Shown here: piece after piece, positions 26,211 through 33,547 of the stretch | Numbering within the stretch: position 1 is the first letter of the stretch | Layout of the letters: each line of letters begins with the position of its first letter | NCBI GenBank assembly: GCA_905182155.1 | Contig: CAJJAX010000026.1 | Coordinates: forward strand, 1-35,050 | Reading direction: 5' to 3' | Length of the DNA stretch: 35,050 nt | From: an uncultured Pseudomonadales bacterium | GTDB taxonomy: Bacteria; Pseudomonadota; Gammaproteobacteria; Pseudomonadales; Azotimanducaceae | Made by a program: the position numbers and the translations under genes | Notes under the pieces: model-generated | Told to the model about the DNA's origin: nothing | Database searches by the model: none | What the model saw: the letters and a program-made list of their open reading frames with translations, nothing else

Positions 26211-26801
26211 CTAAAGCTCATCTCGCACATGAAATCGCTCATTCAAAGTGATCACCGATTTCTCGCCCGTGCTCGCGGCACGAAACCGACTGACGCTGGT
26301 GTAATAAGGATTAAAAAACATCTTGAGCGGCATACCGAGTACATGCGCGGCCCAAATATTCACCACGCCACCATGACAGGTCACGGCCACGGTTTTACCG
26401 CGATTTTCTTGGACAATGACTTCAAGGGTCTCTACCACTCGATTTGTAAACGCCTCGAAGTCCACGCCGACCATATCGCCCTTCATCAAGCGCAACCAAG
26501 CCTCGTAATTTTCTTTTTTAAGCTGTTCTACCGGAATATATTCGTTTGCATCTTGATCGTACTCGGCAACCCCGTCGCGTTGCTCAATCGCCAAATCAAG
26601 GATCTTTGAAATCGGCTCCGCGGTTTGAAATGCGCGGCGCATCGGACTGGAGTAAAGTCGATGGATCGCCTCGTCTTTCAGGTATTGCGCAACCTGAGCC
26701 GCTTGGCGATGCCCCTGCTCGGACAAATTGGGATCTGCTGCGCCACCATCAGCGCGAACCACTTTTTCTGGCAGACCGTGCCGAATTAAGATTAATTCCA
26801 T
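26211..26801 (-). CDS. Histidine phosphatase family protein (phosphoglycerate mutase-like)
   Basis: A 196-residue protein with the RHG motif (LILIRHGLPEK, catalytic His8) and the second catalytic His in VAVTCHGGVVN. The SSPMRRAFQTAEPI segment carries the conserved phosphate-pocket Arg. It belongs to the small cofactor-independent histidine phosphatase group. The substrate could be a phosphorylated metabolite or protein and cannot be told from the sequence. It is on the same strand as the TatT operon but 151 bases upstream of it, and is separated from exbD by a terminator. Confidence 0.9.
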   Translation of the reverse strand: MELILIRHGLPEKVVRADGGAADPNLSEQGHRQAAQVAQYLKDEAIHRLYSSPMRRAFQTAEPISKILDLAIEQRDGVAEYDQDANEYIPVEQLKKENYEAWLRLMKGDMVGVDFEAFTNRVVETLEVIVQENRGKTVAVTCHGGVVNIWAAHVLGMPLKMFFNPYYTSVSRFRAASTGEKSVITLNERFHVRDEL

Positions 26802-26843
26802 AGGAGATCCACTCAGGTTGAAAGGTTGGTTGGGGACAATGCA

Positions 26844-26870
26844 AAAGAGCCGCGATTAACGCGGCTCTTT
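26844..26870 (-). terminator. Rho-independent terminator after exbD
   Basis: A perfect 11-base stem, AAAGAGCCGCG and CGCGGCTCTTT, closes a five-base loop. The stem is GC-rich and ends in T-rich sequence on both strands, so it can work in either direction. It lies between the exbD stop at 26895 and the histidine phosphatase start at 26801, and separates their transcripts. Confidence 0.85.
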
Positions 26871-26894
26871 CATACCGATACGACTAGACCGTGC

Positions 26895-27296
26895 TTAGGT
26901 CGCCGCAATTGAAACCGCATAAACACCCGCCTGACGGGCCGAGTCCATGACGTGGACCATTGTTTCTGTCGTGCTATCAGGATGTGGTTGAACCACAACC
27001 GGCGCATCTGGGTTTTCAGCATGCAGGCGTTCGATGTTGGCGCGAACCGCGCGAAAATCAATGTCGCGACCTCGAATACGGATTCTATCGCGATTCGTGA
27101 TTTGCACCACGATGCTTTGCTTATCCGCATCTTTTACGTTTTGATTTTTGTCCGGGCTATTCACATCAATACCGATTTCTTTTACGAACGTTGCCGTCAC
27201 AATAAAAAAGATCAACATAATGAACACGACGTCAAGCATCGGGGTTAAATCTATCTCTTCGGTTTCTTCGCCGATGATCGCTCTACGTCTGCGCAC
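26895..27296 (-). CDS. exbD: ExbD/TolR family biopolymer transport protein, unpaired
   Basis: A 133-residue inner-membrane protein of the ExbB-ExbD energy-transduction family. After a short basic cytoplasmic tail (MRRRRAI), the transmembrane helix begins with the proton-path aspartate in IDLTPMLDVVFIMLIFFIVT. The periplasmic domain follows (IVVQITNRDRIRIRG). The start is GTG 27296 with AAGGAG six bases upstream; the ATG two bases earlier on that strand is out of frame. ExbD normally needs ExbB, usually encoded directly upstream. Here no ExbB, TonB or second ExbD is found. Upstream lies the REP-associated transposase, and a strong terminator lies downstream. Confidence 0.93.
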   Translation of the reverse strand: MRRRRAIIGEETEEIDLTPMLDVVFIMLIFFIVTATFVKEIGIDVNSPDKNQNVKDADKQSIVVQITNRDRIRIRGRDIDFRAVRANIERLHAENPDAPVVVQPHPDSTTETMVHVMDSARQAGVYAVSIAAT

Positions 27297-27495
27297 ATTG
27301 GTCTCCTTTTTTCTCTGCGGTTAAGAGTGTCATCACTCAGTATTTCGGATACTACTGTTCGCCGTCGGGGAGCATCGAGCGCATTGTTGTCGCATCAAGG
27401 CCGCCAAGACTGCTGGATCATATCGAGTATCCTAGGGAACTACAACGCTGGGATTTGATTCTTATGGCGTTCAATAGGCCGCGTCTGTCAGCGGG

Positions 27496-28350
27496 CTAGA
27501 GCGCCTTTTCGCTGGCGTTGACCACCTTACTCACGGTCGTGTAATGCAGGCCCAAATGTTGACCAATTTCAGCCAAGGTATAGGCGTACTCTAGATGCGC
27601 CAGTGTGATTCGGTGATTGCGCTCGGCGCGGCTCATTTGGTGCATGCCTCGAAACAACACCCGCAACGACTTCCGGCGGCCACCCAATTTCGGCGCCTGC
27701 TTGGCCTTGGCGGAGTTGAGTAACAAGCTCTGCATCCGGTCGACAAACGACTCGGTACCGAGGAGTACTTGATGCGCGCGATCGTTCAGCGGTGACTCAA
27801 ACGCCGCATCCGACTCAACAAACGCTCTAAACGCTTCCTGGGCTAGTTTCGGCTTTTTTGAAACTTGCAAATAAATATCATCTGGATGCAACATCTCTGG
27901 CATTGGGCGTTGACCCACCAACGCGGCATAACTGCTTTGTTCATAGGCACTCGGCGCTTTCGTGAGACCCAAACGATTTGGATTCAGTGCTGCATGTCGA
28001 CAAATCGGCAGCAGAAAGGTCTCTTTTTCAAACAGGATGCTTTTAAAGCGACCGTGAAACAACGGCCCTTCTGCATTGTGGCGACGATTGGAGTGCTGGG
28101 TATAAACGCCATTGAGCTGGCGCATCCCTTTGGACAAATTGGCTTCCGGAACCTCGACCACCAAATGGTAGTGATCGGGCATCAACACGTAGCTTTGCAG
28201 CAGCCAATTAAATCGATGGACGACACTGCTGAGAACCTGTTCAAACGCCCTATAATCCAAATCATCTTCAAAAGCCTTACGACCTTGAAGCGCCCTACCG
28301 GTTAGGTAGTAGCAAGCGCCTGGATACTCTATTCGGGGTGGTCGAGACAT
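27496..28350 (-). CDS. REP-associated tyrosine transposase (RAYT, Y1 HuH family)
   Basis: A 284-residue relative of IS200/IS605 transposases. The single-strand nuclease metal site is HxH at His60 and His62 (MPDHYHLVVEV). The probable catalytic tyrosine is Tyr83 (GVYTQHSNRRHN), followed by GPLFHGRFKSIL. The C-terminal half ends in a helix-turn-helix (AEIGQHLGLHYTTVSKVV), as in the long RAYT group. ATG 28350 gives the standard start MSRPPRIEYPGA; the frame is open to 28440, but those 30 residues lack family support. Repeats at 28381-28441 just upstream could be its recognition element. It is flanked by exbD and divergent from the MaoC genes. Confidence 0.92.
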   Translation of the reverse strand: MSRPPRIEYPGACYYLTGRALQGRKAFEDDLDYRAFEQVLSSVVHRFNWLLQSYVLMPDHYHLVVEVPEANLSKGMRQLNGVYTQHSNRRHNAEGPLFHGRFKSILFEKETFLLPICRHAALNPNRLGLTKAPSAYEQSSYAALVGQRPMPEMLHPDDIYLQVSKKPKLAQEAFRAFVESDAAFESPLNDRAHQVLLGTESFVDRMQSLLLNSAKAKQAPKLGGRRKSLRVLFRGMHQMSRAERNHRITLAHLEYAYTLAEIGQHLGLHYTTVSKVVNASEKAL

Positions 28351-28380
28351 GCGTTCTCGGAAGTCCTTATTCTGTAGGCC

Positions 28381-28441
28381 CTTGTCAGCAAGGAGCCTGT
28401 TTTTCAACCCCTCAAGGAGGCTGTTTGAGACAAATGACAAG
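28381..28441. repeat. Nested direct and inverted repeats beside the RAYT gene, REP-like
   Basis: A 14-base direct repeat with one mismatch (CAAGGAGCCTGTTT at 28389-28402, CAAGGAGGCTGTTT at 28413-28426) lies inside outer inverted arms (CTTGTCA at 28381-28387, TGACAAG at 28435-28441). A small inner inverted pair is CTCAA (28411-28415) and TTGAG (28425-28429). Placement immediately upstream of a RAYT gene fits a REP or BIME-like substrate, but no second copy was recognised in the window. Confidence 0.45.
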
Positions 28442-28628
28442 CCAAAACAGCATCCGATTTAGCGGCGTTATCCCCGGTTGCAGGAAGCCAGCACGGCCGA
28501 GCATCATAACGCCCAAGCTTTGGGTCGGCAAGACTGTTTTCAATATTCTGTGCTTGACTCCTGCCAATTCGGGCCTGTACCTTGTTTTGGACGAACCCAC
28601 TCACTTATTACGCAAACGGGAGGCTTTG

Positions 28629-29126
28629 ATGGCCGTAGATAAATTCCCCATAGAAGCCGGACACATCATGATGTTCGCGCGATCGATTGGCGATGCCAAT
28701 CCAATCTATTATGACGAAGACTATGCACAGGGCACTGAACCGGGGGCTGTTGTTGCGCCACCGACTTTTGTTCAAGCCAGCGCACAATTTGATCCGGATT
28801 ATTTTCTGAGGCCTAAGATCGGCCAGGAATGGTTTGGCTCAGCCAAAGGGCCGACCGGGCTTACGCCGAAAGAAGGCGGTAGCAGTGGCGGCGGCAGTGG
28901 CGGCGGCTTACATGCAGAGCAACACTACGTGTATCACAAGCCCCTGCTCGCTGGGGACACCCTCACAGCAACCGTTAAACCCGGTAAGAGCTGGGAAAAA
29001 GAAGGTCGACGTGGCGGCAAGCTCATGTTCAGTGAATCGGTCACCGAGTATCGCGACCTCGCAGGCGAGCTGGTGGTGACCGCGACCAGTGTCGGCGTTC
29101 GAACCGAGCGACCCGCAACCTCATAA
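28629..29126 (+). CDS. MaoC-type hot-dog protein, non-catalytic subunit of a heteromeric hydratase
   Basis: A 165-residue hot-dog protein of the MaoC N-terminal (FAS1-like dehydratase) type. The motif region reads GDANPIYYDEDYA, with Tyr where the catalytic His of the NPxHxD motif would be, so this subunit is probably structural or shapes the substrate site. The late strand region HAEQHYVYHKPLLAGDTLT is typical of the family. Between them lies an unusually long flexible tract, GGSSGGGSGGG, at residues 83-93. ATG 28629 has GGGAGG upstream. The catalytic partner starts 19 bases after the stop. The pairing resembles ChsH1-ChsH2 of steroid side-chain degradation (inference). Confidence 0.87.
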   Translation: MAVDKFPIEAGHIMMFARSIGDANPIYYDEDYAQGTEPGAVVAPPTFVQASAQFDPDYFLRPKIGQEWFGSAKGPTGLTPKEGGSSGGGSGGGLHAEQHYVYHKPLLAGDTLTATVKPGKSWEKEGRRGGKLMFSESVTEYRDLAGELVVTATSVGVRTERPATS

Positions 29127-29145
29127 TTGCCCAAGGAGCCTTTCC

Positions 29146-29568
29146 ATGCCTTTAAAACTCAGTGACCTTAATGTGGGCGACGTCTATTGCGAAGAAGTCT
29201 GCAACAATCTTTCTCGAACCCAAATCGTGCAATATGCTGGCACATCCGGGGATTATAACCCGCTCCACAGTGACGAGATTTTTACCACTCAAATCGCCGG
29301 TTATCCGTCCGTTTTCGCCCACGGTATGCTCTCAATGGGCATGACCGGTCGCATGCTGACCAACTATGTGGGGGATGGCCGTCTAACGGCTTACGGCGTG
29401 CGGTTTACCTCTCAGGTATTCCCAGGCGCCACGCTCACGGCAACCGCCACGATCGACGCGATCCGCGAAGAAAACGGCGAGCATTTCATAGACCTTTCGG
29501 TTTCAACCCAAGACAGCGACGGCGTTGAGGTCATCAAAGGCCAGGCGTCTGCTCGCGTTGATGGTTAA
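29146..29568 (+). CDS. MaoC-type enoyl-CoA hydratase, catalytic subunit
   Basis: A 140-residue single hot-dog domain with the R-specific hydratase motif: Asp36 and His41 in GDYNPLHSDE. The helix FAHGMLSMGMTGRML follows, as does the FTSQVFPGATLTATATI strand region. It adds water across an enoyl-CoA double bond. ATG 29146 has a clear AAGGAG seven bases before; the open frame extends upstream into the partner gene without support. It forms an operon with the preceding non-catalytic subunit, and its stop lies three bases from that of the convergent DsbD-like gene. Confidence 0.92.
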   Translation: MPLKLSDLNVGDVYCEEVCNNLSRTQIVQYAGTSGDYNPLHSDEIFTTQIAGYPSVFAHGMLSMGMTGRMLTNYVGDGRLTAYGVRFTSQVFPGATLTATATIDAIREENGEHFIDLSVSTQDSDGVEVIKGQASARVDG

Positions 29569-29571
29569 CGC

Positions 29572-31659
29572 TTAGTTCGCCTCATTGATTGCGGCAGGCG
29601 CGCCCGAGCGGAGCGCCTGTCGAATCATATCGCCGGTTAAAATCTGCGGCAAAATCAGCGGCGGCGCCTCACCCTTTTGATACACCAAGTATAACGGCAC
29701 GCCCACCCGTCCAAAACGGGCTAACGCCTCGGTAATGGCCGGATCCTCGAGCGTCCAATCCGCTTTGAGATAGCGCACACCCAGTTCCTCAAACAAGGTT
29801 GCCGTGTCATCGGTGGCAATGGCGACCACCTCATTAACCTTACAGGTGATGCACCAATCTGCTGTGAAATTGACAAAAACAGGCCCTTCCGCGCGCGCCG
29901 CTTGCAACAAAGTCTCCGTATACGGCTCACTCTGAATGGCGCCGTCGGCAGCATTGTCTTGACCGTTACGTGCCTCAGCCGGTACCAACACCCCAATTTG
30001 ACTAATACTCCACACTACGCCGAGCGCACTCAGCAGCAGCAAAACCCGCTGTACCCAGCTCGGCTTAAAGGCTTGCCACAACCAGATCGCAAACACACCC
30101 AGCAACGCCGCCAGCGACGTCAATACAAATCCAAACTCCCCGGCTTGCTGAATTAATATCCAGAGCAACCAGATGGCGGTGGCATACATCAAAAAGGCCG
30201 CGCCCTCTTTAAACCGATTCATCCAAGCGCCAGGCTTTGGTAAGACCGCAAGTAGGCCCGGCGCATGAGACAGCAATAACATGGGCAATGCCATCCCAAG
30301 CCCAAGGCTTACAAAGACCATGAGCCCGATGAGCGGCGGCTGAACCAGCGCATAGCCCAATGCCGCACCCATAAAGGGCGCTGTACAGGGGGCCGCGATG
30401 ACCACGGCTAAGACCCCGCTGGAGACCGCCCCAAGGCGCCCTCCGGCTGGCCCTGCTGTCACACTGAGGGCACTGCCAATCGTATAAAAACCCGAAAGAT
30501 TCAAACCCAACATTAAAAACAAGATGGCAAGCAAGGCCACAACGATCGGGGATTGCAGTTGAAAGCCCCAACCAATCTGTTCGCCCAGTGCGCGCAGCGC
30601 CATCAGCACCAGCGCAATCACGACAAAGGTTAAGACCACCCCAAGGGTATACCACCAGCCCTGCTGACGTTGCGCCTGCTTGCTGCCCCCCGCCTCCGCC
30701 ATCAGACCCAAGACTTTGATCGACAGAACCGGAAAAACGCAGGGCATCAGATTCAAGATCATCCCGCCCAGCAGCGCCATTAAGATCGCCTGCACCAAGG
30801 CGAGCCCAAGGCTCGATGCGACCGGCGATGGCACGTCGATCAAGAAGGCGGCGGTAACAAGCTCGCCACCCACCCGTTCTTGAAACCAAAGCAAACCGTC
30901 ATAGCGTTCGCGCGTTGCATCTTCAAACGCAACCCGAAGCACAATTTGCGGCCCCTCAACAATCACGTCCGGGGCTCGGGTTAAATCCAACGTGTCAGAT
31001 TCAAAGGGTAAAAAATAAAGGGCTTCGATGCGGCTCAGATCGATCCCTGGTAAATTTAGACGAATCTCTAAATCGGTTTGGCTCAGCCACTCGGTCTCGC
31101 TAATAGTGGCCGCCGGCTGGGGCAAGGGCAATTGATCGAATCGGGTCTTCAGCACCGGATTAAGGGTAGCTTGCGCCACAATGGGTAAGGTCAAGGTCAA
31201 CACCTTGGTCTCCGGAATACAGACCGCTTCACAGACCAACCATCGTCCCGAGACGGTTAGCTCAATGAATTCGATTCCTTCGAGCTCTGAGAACCGTAAA
31301 CTTTGAGTCAGTAAGACCGACTCTTTGTACCCCAAGTTCACTAAAGGACCATAGGGAATTCGCTCTGGAATGGGCCACCGAATGGGCGAACTGCTTTGAA
31401 GCCCTTGCCCGGTCCAGGTTAATGAAACCGCCTCGCCTGAATCGCCGGGGTTGCGCCAATAGGTGTGCCAGCCTTTCGGCAATTTCAGCTCAACCCCAAC
31501 GTCGAGGGTTTGGCCGTCGACGATGCCATTGGCCGGCGTTAAAATTCTCGCCTGGGCCATGCCTGACGACACCCAAGCAGATTCGGCCGCCTGCCCCAGC
31601 GGCATCAGCCCGATCAACAGTGCAAGGGCGATACACCCCGAGATTAAGGACTGCCTCAC
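29572..31659 (-). CDS. DsbD/ScsB-like thiol:disulfide interchange protein
   Basis: Carries electrons from cytoplasmic thioredoxin across the inner membrane to periplasmic thiols. From a GTG at 31659 the product is 695 residues. It has a signal peptide (VRQSLISGCIALALLIG, then LMPLGQAAES), an N-terminal immunoglobulin-like domain with CEAVC, and a multi-helix membrane domain with the paired cysteines in NLMPCVFPVL and AAPCTAPFMG. The C-terminal thioredoxin domain has WCITC. The large N-terminal domain suggests ScsB rather than classical DsbD. GTG 31659 is chosen over ATG 31731: it overlaps the carboxyltransferase stop by only four bases (GTGA) and places the signal peptide at the very start. 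Confidence 0.9.
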   Translation of the reverse strand: MRQSLISGCIALALLIGLMPLGQAAESAWVSSGMAQARILTPANGIVDGQTLDVGVELKLPKGWHTYWRNPGDSGEAVSLTWTGQGLQSSSPIRWPIPERIPYGPLVNLGYKESVLLTQSLRFSELEGIEFIELTVSGRWLVCEAVCIPETKVLTLTLPIVAQATLNPVLKTRFDQLPLPQPAATISETEWLSQTDLEIRLNLPGIDLSRIEALYFLPFESDTLDLTRAPDVIVEGPQIVLRVAFEDATRERYDGLLWFQERVGGELVTAAFLIDVPSPVASSLGLALVQAILMALLGGMILNLMPCVFPVLSIKVLGLMAEAGGSKQAQRQQGWWYTLGVVLTFVVIALVLMALRALGEQIGWGFQLQSPIVVALLAILFLMLGLNLSGFYTIGSALSVTAGPAGGRLGAVSSGVLAVVIAAPCTAPFMGAALGYALVQPPLIGLMVFVSLGLGMALPMLLLSHAPGLLAVLPKPGAWMNRFKEGAAFLMYATAIWLLWILIQQAGEFGFVLTSLAALLGVFAIWLWQAFKPSWVQRVLLLLSALGVVWSISQIGVLVPAEARNGQDNAADGAIQSEPYTETLLQAARAEGPVFVNFTADWCITCKVNEVVAIATDDTATLFEELGVRYLKADWTLEDPAITEALARFGRVGVPLYLVYQKGEAPPLILPQILTGDMIRQALRSGAPAAINEAN

Positions 31660-33212
31660 GGCCGATAGCCCCAAGTTGCCGGCCCTTTGAGGGCATCCAA
31701 ACCCGGCTCGATCCAGTCTGTCCATTGGCATAACTTGCGCCTTGTTTGTCTGGGGTCAATCAATTCATGCAGCGAGAAACTTTCCATCAAGGGAAAGGGC
31801 GAGCGTTCGGCCAACAACTTGGCTTCGAGTTCTGCCCGGGTTGCGTCCGGATCCTTTGACGCCTCAATCTCTCGCCGGAAGGCCACCGCAACGCCGCCCT
31901 GGACCGGTAAGGCCCCTAATTCGTACGACGGCCAGGCCAGCTTGTAGGTGTTGGGCGCAAAATGCGCAGCCGACGCCACGCCAAACGCTTTATGAATTGC
32001 GATCGTGGCCCAAGGCACCGTTGACTGCACCGCGGCGGCCACCGCACTCATGCCATACCGGATCGTGCCCAAGGATTCTGCATCCGGGCCGAGCATAAAC
32101 CCAGGCTCATCTAAAAAGTTAATAATGGGGAGGTGAAAGGTCTCGCACAACTCCATCATACGCTTGGCTTTTTGGGAACCCGAGGCCGTCATCGCACCCG
32201 CATAGTGCCTGCAGTCATTGGCAATCACGCCCACCGGCAAACCGTTGAGCCTGGCCAGCCCAATGATTTGGCCGCGACCATATTTTGGTGCCAGCTCGAA
32301 AAACGACTGATCATCGACCACAAGTCGGATTACATTTCGCATCTCGAATGGCCGTCTGACATCACGGGGCACAATACTTAAAAGCTGCTCATCCGCCCGG
32401 TCAACCGGATCCTGGCAAGGTCCTCGTTCCGGGACTTGATAAACACTCTGGGGCAAATAGCTTAAAAACTGGCGCATCGCAGCAAAGGCGTCTGCTTCTG
32501 AATCGACCACGGCATCGACCACACCACTTTTTTCATGAACCCGGTAACCGCCGAGCGCCTCTTTGGTCAACAGTCGTCCCAAGGCGCGTTCAACCAATGC
32601 TGGGCCTGCCACCATGACCTGGGAGGACGTTTTAACCATGACCGAAAAATGCGATGCCGCGAGTCGGCCTGCCGGAAATCCGGCCACCGGGCCGAGGGCT
32701 GCAGAAACGACCGGCACGACCCCGAGGGTGTCGGCAATCACTTTAAACCGGGGTTCCGCAAAAACCGGCGAGCCCACTGTTTTGGGTCCCGAACCACTGG
32801 GAGCCGAAATGCTCCCACCCCCACCTTCGAGCAATCGCATGAGCGGGACCTTGTAATGCAATGCGAGTTCTTCGGCATAGACGCTCTTGCGCAACCCGGC
32901 GGCATTGGGTGACCCACCCTTCAGCGTAAAATCTTCACCGCCAACAACGACTTGGCGACCATTCACCCCGCCGAACCCAACCACATAGTTGGCCGGACTG
33001 AAGTCCGTGATCTCCCCCGCCTCTGACTGGGTTGCAAAGCCTGCGCCCGGACCATGCTCGACAAACGTCCCGGGGTCTAAGACCGCATCGATCCGCTCTC
33101 GGATGGTTAAACGCCCTTTTGCATGCTGGTTTGCAATGCCTTCTGGGCCGCCCTGAGCCAAGGCCAACGCTTTTCGTTGATTAATCTCTAAAACTTCCGG
33201 TTCCCACGACAT
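31656..33212 (-). CDS. Acyl-CoA carboxyltransferase (propionyl/methylcrotonyl-CoA carboxylase beta subunit family)
   Basis: The 518-residue carboxyltransferase moves a carboxyl group from carboxybiotin to an acyl-CoA. Both crotonase-like halves are present: KGRLTIRERIDAVLDPGTFVE, LMRLLEGGGGSI and AALGPVAGFPAG in the first, and RPFEMRNVIRLVVDD, CETFHLPIINFLDEPGFM and KAFGVASAAHF in the second. ATG 33212 has GGGAGG seven bases upstream, so it is preferred to a TTG 15 bases earlier. No biotin carboxylase or biotin carrier gene is adjacent, so its partners must lie elsewhere. The stop overlaps the GTG start of the DsbD-like gene by four bases, an unusual coupling. Confidence 0.9.
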   Translation of the reverse strand: MSWEPEVLEINQRKALALAQGGPEGIANQHAKGRLTIRERIDAVLDPGTFVEHGPGAGFATQSEAGEITDFSPANYVVGFGGVNGRQVVVGGEDFTLKGGSPNAAGLRKSVYAEELALHYKVPLMRLLEGGGGSISAPSGSGPKTVGSPVFAEPRFKVIADTLGVVPVVSAALGPVAGFPAGRLAASHFSVMVKTSSQVMVAGPALVERALGRLLTKEALGGYRVHEKSGVVDAVVDSEADAFAAMRQFLSYLPQSVYQVPERGPCQDPVDRADEQLLSIVPRDVRRPFEMRNVIRLVVDDQSFFELAPKYGRGQIIGLARLNGLPVGVIANDCRHYAGAMTASGSQKAKRMMELCETFHLPIINFLDEPGFMLGPDAESLGTIRYGMSAVAAAVQSTVPWATIAIHKAFGVASAAHFAPNTYKLAWPSYELGALPVQGGVAVAFRREIEASKDPDATRAELEAKLLAERSPFPLMESFSLHELIDPRQTRRKLCQWTDWIEPGLDALKGPATWGYRP

Positions 33213-33410
33213 AGTTTTGCCTCCCAAAACAACCTAAAACGAACCTCAATCAATACGGCGGGCTGCGCCGCGTGCACAGCATAAAGCAATCCTGGCACGC
33301 TCATCGAACCTTGCACCAACCTGATCCTTGCGGCAACGGTGAACCTGTGCCGGGTTTTACACTCAGTTTCGGTCCGTTTGATAAATATTGTGCATTTTTT
33401 CCACGACAAC

Positions 33411-33434
33411 CTAGACAAATCTAGCAAGACCTAG
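33411..33434. promoter_or_regulatory. Three CTAG motifs at exact 10-base spacing
   Basis: CTAG occurs at 33411, 33421 and 33431, one helical turn apart (CTAGACAAAT, CTAGCAAGAC, CTAGGGG). The last lies seven bases upstream of a candidate extended -10 for pntAA. CTAG is rare in many proteobacterial genomes, so phased copies may mark a protein-binding site. Confidence 0.45.
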
Positions 33435-33441
33435 GGGAACA

Positions 33442-33450
33442 TGCTATTTT
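33442..33450 (+). promoter_or_regulatory. Candidate extended -10 for pntAA
   Basis: TGCTATTTT has the TGn extension and four of six bases of TATAAT. Initiation near 33457 would leave an untranslated leader of about 90 bases before pntAA. No clear -35 is seen; the CTAG repeats take that position. Confidence 0.35.
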
Positions 33451-33547
33451 CGGTCCCGTCATGGATGGCCCTCCTACCAGAGCAGATCAAATCGCTCTCA
33501 TTAAGAACGCCGCCCCCTAGAGTTTTATTCGTACAAGGACCTCTATT

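Larger units (their letters stand above)
33213..33547. other. Regulatory interval between carboxyltransferase and pntAA
   Basis: This 335-base divergent gap has no supported gene; a minus-strand open frame at 33188-33427 is low quality and crosses the carboxyltransferase start. It holds the phased CTAG repeats and a candidate extended -10 for pntAA. AAGGA just before ATG 33548 is the pntAA ribosome site. Confidence 0.6.

Noticed and set aside
28351-28440. 30-residue N-terminal extension of the RAYT protein
   Set aside because: It translates the repeat element upstream; family homology begins at MSRPPRIEYPG.
30209-30889. 226-codon open frame on the same strand as the DsbD-like gene
   Set aside because: An alternative frame of the membrane domain; the main frame carries the conserved cysteines and helices.
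31660-31731. 24-codon N-terminal extension of the DsbD-like protein
   Set aside because: It would bury the signal peptide behind a basic leader and overlap the carboxyltransferase by 76 bases; the GTG at 31659 fits better.
33188-33427. 79-codon minus-strand open frame across the carboxyltransferase start
   Set aside because: It crosses the start and ribosome site of the carboxyltransferase in another frame and has no coding features.
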